64,000 nt of DNA from Prostheceraeus crozeri (taxonomy: Eukaryota; Platyhelminthes; Polycladida; Euryleptidae), in NCBI GenBank assembly GCA_907163375.1, contig CAJQUW010003633.1, positions 1-64,000 on the forward strand, written 5' to 3'. The position numbers and the translations under genes were made by a program. The notes under the pieces were generated by a model. The model did not search any database, had not been told where the DNA came from, and worked only from the letters and a program-made list of their open reading frames with translations. Numbering within the stretch: the first letter of the stretch is position 1; the number at the start of each line of letters is the position of its first letter. This document shows positions 1 to 11,120 of this stretch, piece after piece.

Positions 1-85
1 CGATCATTATTAAAGATAGTAGCAGGCGTACGAAAATTAGTTCACTTGATGATTTCACATCCTCTCCTCGGCATTCATTTTCTTT
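1..85 (+). repeat. partial hAT-type MITE (left edge cut by window)
   Basis: This stretch matches the middle of the complete element at 22934-23533 (TTCACTTGATGATTTCACAT and the following CCTCTCCTCGGCATT are shared) and, in reverse, the copy at 15539-16990. Similarity stops right after GGCATT, where LINE sequence begins, so the LINE appears to have inserted into it. The other half is not recognisable downstream of the LINE. Confidence 0.75.
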
Positions 86-1294
86 CTCTTGCATTCATCT
101 CTTCATTTACTGAACATTTGATTGACGCTATCTCTGACGACCTATCGTCAAGTTTTTCCAGCAGTCAGATCGGAAATCCAATTGGTCTTGAGGATGATGG
201 TTGGCATATTTCCGTTGACGAGTATGAAGTGTACCAATACTTCTCGAAACTGTCGGCCGGCAAAGCTTGCGGCCCAGACAATATTCCGAATAGACTCTAC
301 AAGTCAATGGCAATTTATCTCGCGAAACCGTTCTCGATCATTTTCAACTGTTCATTGAGAAATAGAGTGTTCCCTCAGAAATGGAAGGACTGTACTATTA
401 CTGCTATTCCAAAAACAACTCCTGCGGACTTCGAAAAGCTGAGATACATTGCTATCCTTCCTGTCCCCTCCAAAATTTTAGAGAGAATCATTATGGATCG
501 AATGCGAAACCAGCTCGAGGAATCCTACGGGTTATCACAACATGGCTTCAAGCCAGCACATTCAACAACTACCGCCATCATAGACATTCTCGATCAGATA
601 AATACCATGATTGATGACAAGGAAAACTTCAGTGCAGCTCTACTGAGTTATGACTTTTCACGAACTTTCGATACGGTCAATCACAGCTTTTTAATTTCAA
701 AACTAAGAAAGAAAGGTTTTGCTTCTGGTTTCCTTATGTGGCTCCACAGCTATCTGCAACAGAGGACGGCGAGAGTGAGGATCGGACCTGCTATTGGAAG
801 GGTGCCCAGAGGGGTGCCCCAGGGTTCCGTTCTTTCCCCTTCCCTCTTCTGTAATTTTGTCAGTGAAGTAATTTTGTCAAATCAACTGGTGCCCGAGACT
901 TTAAATACGCTGATGACTTTAACATAGTTCTTCCTATCTCTTGTGATGACGAAGTCATAATAAACCGCTATATCATGATGAAACTTCAAATGTATTGGTA
1001 TGGTGTGGAAAGAACGAGTTAATTCTCGATGAAAATAAATCTAAACTGATGCTCTTCACAAGAAGGCAAGTCATCTTCTCATTACCAACTCCTGTCCCTC
1101 TTGTCGATGAAATCAGCGTCTTAGGAGTAATCATTGATAAAGAAATCAACATGAAATCTCATGTGAATGCAATATGTGGGAAGGCCAATCGGAAATTTCA
1201 CATTCTTCGACAACTCAAGAAAATTGTGACGGATAAAGAATTGCATGATCTCTATGTAGCGCTCATCAGATTTGTAGCAGCATTTTTTCGGTAA
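86..1294 (+). pseudogene. CR1/L2/Jockey-like LINE reverse transcriptase, fragment
   Basis: The translated product is the central part of a non-LTR reverse transcriptase. Fingers motifs (LSAGKACGPDNIPNRLYKSM, then ILPVPSKILERI), the palm block SYDFSRTFDTVNHS, the RGVPQGSVLSPSLF loop, a YADD catalytic box near 908-919 and a thumb region (LILDENKSKLMLF, then LGVIIDKEINMKSHV) appear in the usual order. The endonuclease and ORF1 are absent, as in a 5'-truncated copy. The reading frame shifts between the YADD box and the thumb region, so the copy is dead. It is inserted in a hAT MITE at its left edge. The clade (CR1, L2 or Jockey) is not settled. Confidence 0.85.
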
Positions 1295-3481
1295 AACTTA
1301 TTTGTACTGTATCTTTTTGTACATTCAACGAATCTTAAATTCTTTACATCATGATGAAGCTGAGTGATAGCTCACATTGTCTGTCAATTTTCATTAAAAA
1401 GCTCTGTCGTCCTCATGTTAAAATCTTGCATCAAAGAAAGCGCTCAATTTTCTTTCAGAATGCCTACTGACCTAACTGACCACTTAAGAAAGTAAGATGT
1501 TTACCAAAATAATCTATGGAACATAAGGTTTCATATGGTATAGCGTTTATCAAAATTGAACCAGGGCTTCAACACGAAAATTACATTTAAAAATAAGTTA
1601 ACTTTTTTGTGCAATTATTTCTGAGACGGTCTGTAGAACGGCATTTCCCATCTTTCGCCAGTATGTAGTGATATTTGTCTATGTAATTATATGTGATGTG
1701 TCATTTACAATCATATATTTGCAATTACTTATTTGCGGCATACCCATCCGACGAACGGGTCCAAGCTTCATGATTCTTGAAAGGAAAGGAAGTTATATTT
1801 TCAATGAATTCATATACAAATGTGGTTGAAGACATGTAAGTAACATTTTGAGCATTCTTCAAGTGTGTGACAAGATTGAGTTTACAACAAATGATGCAGA
1901 TTTACAAGCCATTTTTGAGATAGGGACAATTAAACTTTCACAGCGTTGACTCCCGTGGGGGAAAATGTCATGGAGACAATGATTTTGGAAGGAGCATTTC
2001 TCTAAAAGTCTCAAAGATTGCTGCAATCTCCTCTCATCAAAAGACTCCATACAAGCACAAGATGCATCAATGCCACAGGTAATGCGATGTGCCCTAGGTT
2101 GCATTTTTTAATGATTCCTCAGATTGGTTGACAAACTGACAAATAGGCGGTTTCATTTTGAAATTTTCCCATTATATTTCTCAACGGTTTCTGATGTATT
2201 TTTGTATGAAAATTTCAAAAATCATGGTTTAAAAATCACACCACTAGCCCTTTTAGAGTAAATTACAAAAATTCAAAATAGCGGACGGAAAACCGAAACT
2301 GCATTCTGGGAGTGGATTAAAAAAATTCCCATCTATTTCGACAACTGTCTCCTGTGTAGTTTGACCTGCTCTCTTCAAATATAATTGCTAGAAAATCATA
2401 CGATTAACCCTTTTCGAGTAAATTCAAAATGGTGCACATGAAAGCGAAACTGCACTCTGGGGCTCGGCTAATATGTACTATGCTTCAACAACAAGTCTTG
2501 GAGGTCTGATCGATCTGTGCAGATCAATGATTCACATGTGATTATGTCTAACATAAGTACATGTAATGCAATGAATATTTTCAAAAATAGTTAAGCAGGA
2601 CATTAAATTCGACTATAGGTGACAATAGCAGTGGCAATAATTGTGCATGATGACGCCCATGTGAGTTGCAAAACATGTTGTTGGACAATCACGATCAATG
2701 AAATGGTCGTGGGGAGAAAGACTCAAAAGCAGCTGCAGTAACCAAAGAACGCAGGCGAACTGAAGGATTACGCAAGCTATGGCGATCGGGAAATCTACTA
2801 TCAGCCAACCCAGGCGCCAAACATGTTCTCACGACCAGTGACACTGACGCGTCTCCTACTGTGCCTGACACGCGCAAGTCTTAAGACAGCCTTTGAGCCG
2901 TTCCACAAAAAACATTTTCGTTGCGTGCTTGTTCCCTTAGTTGAATTGATTTGTACTGCGCTATCTTCCGTGTGTCATACAGACTTGTTGTTTGTGCTTT
3001 TAATAATTATTACTCCAGTGGTTTGAGGCTCTGAATACATTACTTCATTTCTGAAAAACTTGTATTTTCTGATTAATGCTCATTCTGGGTCTCGTAAATC
3101 TTAATTTGAAGTCGCGTTCAAAGGATTCAGTAAGTCCTGGGACCGAATTATTATTGGCTTGTTGAATATTCCGCCAAGGGAACCAGATTCAATAAACCAA
3201 TATTACAGACACATCAAAGGGTGGGACCGTGCAGTCATCAATACAACGCATTATATTGCAATGAGACCGAGATGTGTTATTACCGTTAGAAGTTTGGTAG
3301 TTCGTACTTGCAGTTCATAGCGGGTCTTAATTTGTCAAGTTGACGAGCTTCACTAATTCGGCAGTCAACGGCATTGTCACTTTTGTCCAAGATATCTATG
3401 GTCAGGTCGTTTATTGACGGAACATGTTCGTCTGCGTGAAATTTCCAGAAGTGCTCATGCGGAGCATTTTTCTTGTTCTTA
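1295..3481. other. non-coding stretch with a degenerate tandem duplication
   Basis: No gene is recognised. Two diverged ~157-bp copies lie side by side at about 2150-2310 and 2315-2466, sharing TTCCCAT near the start, CCCTTTT-GAGTAAATT, and a GAAACTGCA-TCTGGG end. The rest is AT-rich with short unconvincing open frames. Confidence 0.5.
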
Positions 3482-3603
3482 TTAGGCCTCAGCCACACTG
3501 AAAGCAAAGCAAACGTATGTCAGCAGGCTATCAATTGCTCTGGTTTGCTTTGCTCGCAGTGTGGCAGTCTGCAACTGCTGCAATGGTCACTTTATATTTG
3601 CTG

Positions 3604-4105
3604 TGTGATGACTATGACTTCTCTTCCTCTCCTCCTTCCTCTACATTGATCGCGCAGAAGACAAGTGACGTCACTCTGCAACGTAGGAGAGAAATCAGGC
3701 TCATAATGACATTCATAAACAGCTGCCGTGGCCCCGCGCCATCTCTCACTCGCATCTCGTGGAAAGAGGGTCAAGACCTCTTGCTCTCGCCTCGCGGAAA
3801 GAAGGACAAGACCTTGCCGCGCGCGCCGTCATCTTCACACCTCCGCGCCGACCAAATCACTCCCAATTCCTGTCCGCGGAGCTCAAGCGTGCCCGTTCAA
3901 ACTCCGACCGTTCCCGCTCGCTGCTGCTGCTGATCACGCGCACTAACTTTAACGTGAACGCTTAACTGGTCCTTCTAGGGGCCACTTTCGAGACTTGCCC
4001 TCCAGGCCCTCAAGAAGGCCCATACCATTTGCCGCTCAATAAAGCATCATTAAGAAGCCAATCCTCTTTTCTGCTACGACCTACCGGGTTTGGGAGATCG
4101 TAACA
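3604..4105 (+). repeat. left LTR of Gmr1-like element
   Basis: It begins TGTGATGAC and ends GATCGTAACA, is 502 bp long and matches the right LTR base for base by eye. An AATAAA-type signal (CTCAATAAAGCATC) lies about 65 bp from the 3' end, as expected for the R region. Open frames in the GC-rich half are incidental. Confidence 0.95.
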
Positions 4106-4110
4106 GAAAG

Positions 4111-4128
4111 TGGGGGCTCAGCCGGGAT
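4111..4128 (+). other. primer binding site, tRNA-Pro type
   Basis: TGGGGGCTCAGCCGGGAT begins five bases after the LTR end. It differs at two positions from the proline-tRNA primer site known from murine leukaemia virus, so a tRNA-Pro primer is likely. Confidence 0.8.
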
Positions 4129-4246
4129 AGACCGTGAGCCGTTCTGCGTCTTTCCCTTTGCACGACATATTCGAAATATACTCCTCATTACTCTAGTTTA
4201 GTCTGTGGTTGCTGCCTAGTTTTCCTTCGATATTTTCTCTATCGCT

Positions 4247-5270
4247 ATGGCATATTCTGAAGTTACTAAACCCTCCTATGAGGATATTATGTCTCTTAAA
4301 AAATCTGATTTATTGGATTTGGCTTCCCGTCACAGTATCGCTTGCAACAGGGCACAAAATAAGTCCGAATTACGCTCAAAAATCTTTCAGTTTTTCGAGA
4401 TAGACAGCGAAGACAGTTCTAGTCAAGGTACTGAAACTAAACCCAGCATATGTTATTAATTCAGAAATCGAAGCCCTTAAACTCAAACTTCAAATTGAAC
4501 GAGAGATCACAGAAAGAGAACGTTTACGCTATTCAAATCATACTTTTAATAACGGTCATGGTACAGCTGATATCAGTCATTTTGATGTAAACAAGGTGAT
4601 TAGACTTGTCCCCCCATTCAGGGAATCAGAGGTAGATAGCTACTTCCTTCACTTTGAAAAAGTAGCACTAATGATGAAATGGCCTAAAACTACATGGCCA
4701 ATGCTCCTCCAAAGTGTTTTAGTCGGCAAAGCTCAAGAAGCCTATATCACTCTGTCACTTGAAGAAAGTTCGGACTACGAAATAGTGAAACACAGGATTC
4801 TAAGAGCTTTTGAAATGGTCCCAGAGGCCTATCGCCAAAAATTCCGTAGTCTCCGAAAGACCGATAATATGACATACACCGAATTGGCACACAGTAAGGA
4901 GGTTGCATTTGACCGCTGGTGTCGCTCCCTCGATGTCGATAATTTTGACCAATTAAGAGAGCTGGTCCTAATGAGGAATTTAAGCAAACTTTGCCAGACA
5001 GTATGAAAGTCTTTATCGAAGACAAGGACCCTCAGGACTTTAAAACGTGGATCCTGTTAGCGGAAGAATACGCCTTATCTAGAAACAGACCGACGAGAGA
5101 CAGACCCCCAGGAAATCAGAGCTCACAAGATCAAATGATTAAGAAACAGGCTGATAGCAGACCTGAGCCATTCACCGGAAAGGTATTCAAACCAATCACA
5201 TGCAACTATTGCAAGAAGAATGGACACCTGATTTCAGATTGCTTCAAATTAAAAAAGAAAAAAGAGGATG
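4247..5270 (+). pseudogene. gag: Gag region of Gmr1-like element
   Basis: The N-terminal part resembles a SAP-type helix-extended-loop-helix (LKKSDLLDLASRHSIACNRA), followed by a capsid-like helical region and a CCHC zinc knuckle CNYCKKNGHLISDC near 5201-5242. These are the usual parts of a gypsy Gag, which coats the RNA in the particle. The region belongs to a broken element. The SAP-like call is weaker than the knuckle. Confidence 0.8.
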
Positions 5271-5379
5271 AAAATAGAGCTGTGTCTGTCATCGGAAATT
5301 CCGTGACGGATATCGATAACGAAATCGATCCCATGTTTGCGCCTTTCACTTTCAAAGGCCAAGTTTCCGTTGGAAACGA

Positions 5380-5650
5380 AACTCCGATCACAATAAATAT
5401 ATTGAGAGACTCTGGCAGTGCCAGATCTGTAATTTTGTCGGAAGTTTTAACACGTCCGGACTTGTCCCATACCGGTGAAACACGCGCTGCCAGAGGTTTA
5501 GGAAGCAAACTCACGTTTCCTCTGCACAAAATCCATCTGAATTGTGAGCTAATTAATGATAACGTCATTATTGGAGAAACAGATGACATTCCTGCGAAAG
5601 GAATCTCACTTTTATTGGGAAACGATTTAGTTGGGTCAAAAATAAGAAAG
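5380..5650 (+). pseudogene. aspartic protease region of Gmr1-like element
   Basis: A DSG active-site triad (ILRDSGSARSVI) followed about 75 residues later by a hydrophobic ISLLLGNDLV block is typical of retroviral-type aspartic proteases, which cut the Gag-Pol polyprotein. It sits between the Gag knuckle and the integrase, as in the Gmr1 layout. Confidence 0.75.
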
Positions 5651-5999
5651 AACATATCTGTCGATGTGCCGGATGTTATTAATCCACTCATAGAACCTCC
5701 AAGTGCCACCTGTAACGTGTTGACACGTGCACAAGCGAAAGGCGAAGCTGATGAGTCTGACATGCGACGTGATATCACGGCCGTCTCCTCCGACGTAGCT
5801 AACATCGCTAAACTACAAAAAGAAGACGACAGCTTATCTGAAATCTTCAAACTTGCATCTTCAGAAGGAGAGATAAAAAATCAACCGACCGGCTATTACA
5901 ATAAAGCGGACACTGACATATTAATGAGAAAATGGCGCGATCCTCGTTTGCCAGCTAACAACGTTTGGTCCGTCTTAGATCAGATTGTCGCCCCGAACA

Positions 6000-7060
6000 A
6001 TGCAGGCTAGATATTTTAAAATTGGCACACGAAGTACCCACCGCGGGTCACTTGGGAATCAGGAAAACTATCGACAGAGTCACTAAGCATTTCTACTGGC
6101 CGGGCATACGAAGTGATATCAAGACATTTTTGCAAAGAATGTCACGTTTGTCAGATAGCCGGAAAACCAAATCAGACTATTCCGAAGGCCCCTCTAAAAC
6201 CATTACCAATCATAGATAGCGCTTTCTCAAAAATCATTATCGATTGTGTAGGTCCTTTGCCCAGAACCAAAAGCGGGCACCAATACCTACTTACAATAAT
6301 GTGTGCCGCCACTCGCTTCCCGGAAGCAATCCCTCTCAAAAAATAAATACAAAACAAATTGCAGATGCACTTCTGAAGTTCTTCACATTTGTTGGCCTTC
6401 CGAAAGAAATTCAGTCAGATCAAGGTTCAGCCTTTACTTCAGGTATTTTCCAACAAGTAGTTGACATCATCGGCGCCAAGCAGATACTGGCATCCGCATA
6501 CCACCCTCAGTCACAGGGAATGCTAGAAAGATTTCACGCTACTTTGAAGTCCATGTTGAGAGCCTATTGCATCCAACATGAGACCGACTGGGACAAAGGC
6601 ATTCATTTCGTTTTGTTTGCGGCAAGAGACGCAAACCAGGAATCTCTAGGATTTAGCCCATTCGAACTAATTTTCGGACACGATGTAAGAGGTCCTCTGG
6701 GCCTTCTGAAAGAAAACATTTTGAATCAAAGCCAACCGGAAATGAATCTTTTATCGTACGTCTCTATGTTTAGAGAAAGACTGTTTCAAGCTATCGAAAT
6801 GGCTCATGAGAACCTCATATCCGCCCAAAGTCAGATGAAATCAAATTACGATCATCACCACAATACAAAAGCCCGTAAATTCAACGTAGGCGACAAGGTT
6901 CTAGTCCTCTTACCGACAGTCAAAAACCCAATGACAGCGAAATACCACGGTCCATATTTGGTCACTAGGAAGATAAGCGATCATAATTACGTAGTGGCTA
7001 CTCCTGACAGAAGAAAAGATTCCCAAGTCTGTCACGTAAATATGCTCAAAGCATATTTCA
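6000..7060 (+). pseudogene. integrase region, placed before RT (Gmr1 order)
   Basis: The region shows an HHCC-type zinc domain (H..H from HEVPTAGHLGIRKT, C..C from CHVCQ), then a DDE core: IIDCVGPLP, IQSDQGSAFTS, and SQGMLERFHATLK as the Glu block. A basic C-terminal GDKVLVLLPT segment (GPY/F-like domain) with GPYLVTRKI follows. It inserts the cDNA copy into host DNA. Its place upstream of RT is the defining oddity of this gypsy group. Confidence 0.88.
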
Positions 7061-7199
7061 CTCCGTCATCCCAAAATGGAATAATGATTATTAAAGAGGA
7101 CCACGACAGTAACCATGCAAAGTACGATAAGGACGACTTACCTTCACATAAACTATCAAATTCAGAAATACTAAATAACATTGACCTGATATCTGGTCA

Positions 7200-8579
7200 T
7201 CTACCTCCGAGCGAAAAGGAATTTCTTGACAGCTTAATAGTGGACTTTAGAGACATTTTCACGGATGTCCCTAGCCAGACGTCAATGATTCAACACGATG
7301 TATGTCTGGTGGACGACACACCAATAAAATCACAACCTTATAGAGTGGGACCTGACAAACAAAAAGTCATCAGAGAGGAGGTCGAATACATGTTGCAAAA
7401 TAATATAATCGAACCTAGTGACAGTGAATGGGCATCACCATGCGTTTTAGTAAAAAAATCAGATAATTCTTACCGTTTTTGCACTGATTACAGAAAGTTA
7501 AACGCAGTAAGCAAGACAGACCCTTTCCCCACTAAAAGACTGGACGACTGTATAGACAATATTGGCGAAGCTAAATATATTTCTAAGTGCGACTTGCTTA
7601 AGGGCTACTGGGGCATACCGTTAACCGACCGAGCAAAGAAAATCTCTGCCTTTGTGACTCCAGACGGATTATTTCAATATAAAGTTATGCCCTTTGGCAT
7701 GAAAAACTCCCAATCGACTTTTCAAAGACTGATTTCTAAGGTGTTAGGCGATCTTGAGAACGTCACAGCATATGTTGATGATATAGTTGTTCACAACAAC
7801 ACTTGGGAGGAGCACCAACGGACACTTAGGAAATTGTTTGAAAGGCTCCGAACAGCCAATCTCACTATAAACTTAACCAAAAGCGTATTTTGCCAGGCGG
7901 ATGTGGTCTACTTAGGGCATGTAGTAGGGCACGGGAAAGTGAGGCCACTTCAAAGTCATATAAATCACATGAAAAATTTCCCACCCCCTTCAGATAAGAA
8001 AGGTATTATGCGTTTTCTAGGAATGCTAGGATACTATCGGAGATTTCTACCAGATTTTGCAACTGTAGCAGTACCCCTCACAAAACATACTGAGTAAAAG
8101 GTCGCCCTTTATCTGGGACAGAGAGTGTCAAGACGCTTTGATAAGTTAAAAACTATGATGTGCAATCCCCCTGTGCTAAAAGCACCGGCGTGGACAAACC
8201 CTTTCAAATAATGACAGATGCCAGCGATGTAGGAGTAGGGGCTGTGCTAATGCAAGAAACGGACGGTACTCCATTTCCAGTAGCTTACTACTCTAAAAAA
8301 TTAGACAAACATCAAGTGAACTATTCTACAATAGAAAAAGAGACTCTTGCGTTACTGGCAGCAATAAAGCATTTCGAGGTATATATCTCATCTTCAATAG
8401 AACAAGTCATAGTATACACTGACCACAATCCTTTAGTCTTCCTTAACAAAATGAAATTCAAAAACCGCCGTCTCCTCTCATGGAGTCTGACTATTCAGGA
8501 GTTTGATCTTCGAATTCGTCATGTAAAGGGTAAGGACAACATTTGGGCTGACGCGCTGTCCCGGTCCTGCCCCCTTTAG
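7200..8579 (+). pseudogene. reverse transcriptase and RNase H region
   Basis: RT blocks run in order: QPYRVGPDKQKVIREEVEYM, SPCVLVKKSDNSYRFCTDYR, ISKCDLLKGYWGIPL, FGMKNSQSTFQRL, and YVDD in the palm (VTAYVDDIVVHN), then FLGMLGYYRRFLPDFA of the connection. RNase H follows with MTDASDVGVGAVLMQ, STIEKETLAL, YTDHNPL and DALSR. These convert the RNA to DNA. The right LTR starts about 190 bp downstream. Confidence 0.9.
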
Positions 8580-8772
8580 CTGATTCTATCTCCAGAACAC
8601 GGCGGGCCGCGTAGACTGAAACGCACAACGCAAGTCGAGCACCAATCTCCGAGCTGTATCTACGATCCAAACCAGAAGCCACCCTGAGCACAAGACACTT
8701 CTCGATATCCACGCGATACGTGTATCAATCTACTGCACGCCTCCTACCGATCGGCGTTCTTGTCCGGGTGGA

Positions 8773-9274
8773 TGTGATGACTATGACTTCTCTTCCTCTC
8801 CTCCTTCCTCTACATTGATCGCGCAGAAGACAAGTGACGTCACTCTGCAACGTAGGAGAGAAATCAGGCTCATAATGACATTCATAAACAGCTGCCGTGG
8901 CCCCGCGCCATCTCTCACTCGCATCTCGTGGAAAGAGGGTCAAGACCTCTTGCTCTCGCCTCGCGGAAAGAAGGACAAGACCTTGCCGCGCGCGCCGTCA
9001 TCTTCACACCTCCGCGCCGACCAAATCACTCCCAATTCCTGTCCGCGGAGCTCAAGCGTGCCCGTTCAAACTCCGACCGTTCCCGCTCGCTGCTGCTGCT
9101 GATCACGCGCACTAACTTTAACGTGAACGCTTAACTGGTCCTTCTAGGGGCCACTTTCGAGACTTGCCCTCCAGGCCCTCAAGAAGGCCCATACCATTTG
9201 CCGCTCAATAAAGCATCATTAAGAAGCCAATCCTCTTTTCTGCTACGACCTACCGGGTTTGGGAGATCGTAACA
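8773..9274 (+). repeat. right LTR of Gmr1-like element
   Basis: A 502-bp copy of the left LTR, with no difference seen by eye. It is preceded by a short purine-rich stretch (GGGTGGATG), a weak polypurine tract, and followed by the target duplication GCTG. Confidence 0.95.
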
Positions 9275-9813
9275 GCTGCAAAACGCTTTGCTCGGAAACG
9301 CTGGGAAAAGCTCACAGTGTGGCTGAGGCCTTAGTGAAACCGGTGTCTATGACACGAAGCGTCGTGGTTTTCACATACTCAATTTTAGTGTACATAGAGG
9401 CAAATGAAGAGGAGTGACCCGCTTGTTTTTAAGCACAATGCCAGGAAAATTGAATTACCTCCTGTTCCTAGCCTTCAACATCATTTTATTGAATCTACAT
9501 ATGAGTAAAATGTGCATTTATTGTCATGCTATATAAATGTAGAATATTAAATATACCGTTGAACCTGTAATAGTGTTCTTTTTTAACCCTCTCTCTCTTG
9601 GGTGGCTGTCTACTACAGGTGGCGGTCTATTTTTCAACATCTCTGAGTCTAAAGTATTCATAAATATGGCTACAATAAGACCTGTGTTCACTATTAACCA
9701 TGTGATTAGCTAAATACCCGATATAATATGAAAATATCTACATTTCGACTTATTAATGCGTCGTTTTAAGCTTATTGATGTATGGCTTGCGATCTTGAGA
9801 TTGAAACTTGATA

Positions 9814-10835
9814 CAGGGTGTTCACGATATTCCCGCGGCTAATAATAAATCAAAATACATGTATATAAAAATTATAATGCTAAATCAATAACATTTTGAA
9901 TGTTTAACATAATAGCGCTTTATTAAAATGTACAAATGTAACCAAAAATATACAAAATGAGTATTACATATGTTGTTCAATATGGCGACCTTGATGTTCA
10001 ATGCACATAGCACAGCGCTTGGAAAAGTTGGAAAAGCAATTTTAAACCATATTGTGATCAATCTGGTTGGATGCGTACTCACATTTCTCTGCTAGTTCTT
10101 GCATGGTAGCTGGCCTTGGTTCTGTGCAAACTTCATCACACATAAATGACCAAAGCCAGAAATCATTTATGGTAAGGTCTGGGCTTCGCGGCGGCCATTC
10201 CGTTGGTCCAGAACGACCTATCCACCGATGGTTTTACAAAATCGTCTTTATTAATTTGTTGAACAAGTCTGTATTTGAAAGCCTTCATGTTAAATTCCTT
10301 GAGAGTGTTATTGACTGTACCTAACGATACTCCAAATCTTTGTGCGACATGTCGTTGAGAAGTAGGCCTACACTCTCCATCACCCATTGCACCTACAATC
10401 GCTTTTTTCGTAGCACCGTTGTTTTGTGTTCATTTTGATCACTACCACGTCGTTTTAGAAACATGGAGTGGAGAGGGTTTCAAGAAACCGATTCTTCCAA
10501 TCTCTAATTGCTCTAACCGGAGGTGCTTCTTTACTATACTCCTCTGTATAACGTCGACGTGCTTGCTCACAGTTGTCGTAGGATATAGCACACGAAACAA
10601 TCTTGGCAATCTCATTGTAATCGCAATTACAATTTCATTTTCATACAGTACAGCATCTAACCAAAGGACTAAATGAAAAATGATTACTAACGTTACATGT
10701 ATGAGTATAAATGAGATTTAACTACATAGTCATAGGTATTTATGACAATAACAATGATTTTTATTTTGAATTAGTGTTCTGGATAGCCTGAATTTTTCAT
10801 TTAGTAATAGCCACGGGAATATCGTGAACACCCTG
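9814..10835 (-). mobile_element. Tc1/mariner-like transposon remnant
   Basis: Ends CAGGGTGTTCACGATATTCC and its inverse (GAATATCGTGAACACCCTG at 10817-10835) are each flanked by TA, as expected for Tc1/mariner. At 1,022 bp it could hold one transposase gene, whose remains read on the minus strand. Confidence 0.75.
9880..10680 (-). pseudogene. mariner-like transposase, degenerate
   Basis: Reading leftward, pieces of an animal mariner-family transposase appear: an N-terminal helix-turn-helix (NEIAKIVSCAISYDN, then ARRRYTEEYSKEAPPVRAIR), a second DNA-binding block RHVAQRFGVSLGTVNNTLKE, then LQ-INKDDFVKP, the DDE-region block FWLWSFMCDEVCTEPRPA and a C-terminal RCAMCIEHQGRHIEQ. Several frame changes and stops separate the blocks, and the middle catalytic core is largely deleted (the whole gene would need about 1 kb), so it cannot be active. 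Confidence 0.7.
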
Positions 10836-11120
10836 TATTAAGTTTTAATCGCAAGATCGCAAGCCATACATCAATAAGCTTAAAACGACGCATTAATAGG
10901 TCGAAATGTAAATATTTTCATATTATATCGGGTATTTAGCTAATCACATAGTTAATAGTGAACACAGGTCTTATTGTAGCCGTATTTATGAATACTTTAG
11001 ACTCAGAGATGTTGAAAAATATACCGCCGCCTGTAGCAGACAGCCACCCAAGAGAGAGGGTTGAAAAAAAAGACCACTATGGCGGTCTATTACAGGTTCG
11101 ACGGTATATTTAATATTCTA

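Larger units (their letters stand above)
3604..9274 (+). mobile_element. Ty3/gypsy LTR retrotransposon, Gmr1-like
   Basis: A 5.67-kb element is bounded by two 502-bp LTRs that look identical and flanked by a 4-bp target duplication GCTG (3600-3603 and 9275-9278). A tRNA-Pro-type primer site follows the left LTR. Internally the order is Gag (SAP-like start, CCHC knuckle), protease, integrase, reverse transcriptase, RNase H. Integrase ahead of RT is the Ty1/copia order, but the RT and integrase sequences are of the Ty3/gypsy kind; this combination defines the Gmr1 group. Identical LTRs imply a very recent insertion. The coding region is broken in about half a dozen places, so it is a fossil despite its youth. 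Confidence 0.92.
3485..9330. mobile_element. Harbinger-like MITE, split by the gypsy element
   Basis: GGCCTCAGCCACACTG at 3485-3500 and its exact reverse complement at 9315-9330 form terminal inverted repeats flanked by TTA on both sides (3482-3484 and 9331-9333). A 3-bp TTA duplication is typical of PIF/Harbinger transposons. Without the retroelement and one copy of its target duplication the element is only about 171 bp, so it is a non-autonomous MITE. Inside the left end is a smaller inverted pair (GCCACACTGAAAGCAAAGC against GCTTTGCTCGCAGTGTGGC). Confidence 0.8.
9540..11120. mobile_element. long inverted repeat surrounding a mariner-like insertion
   Basis: Arms of roughly 300 bp (about 9540-9846 and 10800-11120) are inverted copies at high identity, from TAGAATATTAAATATACCGT at the outside to the mariner end sequence at the inside. 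The outer ~270 bp on each side could be a hairpin MITE into whose loop the mariner inserted, or the whole may be one element with unusually long ends. Both arms contain the same CCCTCTCTCTTGGGTGGCTG block. Confidence 0.7.

Noticed and set aside
2695-3026. Possible host exon from short overlapping frames
   Set aside because: Frames are short, without splice-site support or recognisable protein features.
3728-3965. Arg/Pro-rich open frames, also at 8897-9134
   Set aside because: They lie in the GC-rich part of the LTR and are identical in both LTRs; no family features.
5206-5850. Long minus-strand open frame opposite Gag/protease
   Set aside because: It mirrors the coding strand of the retroelement and shows no domain.
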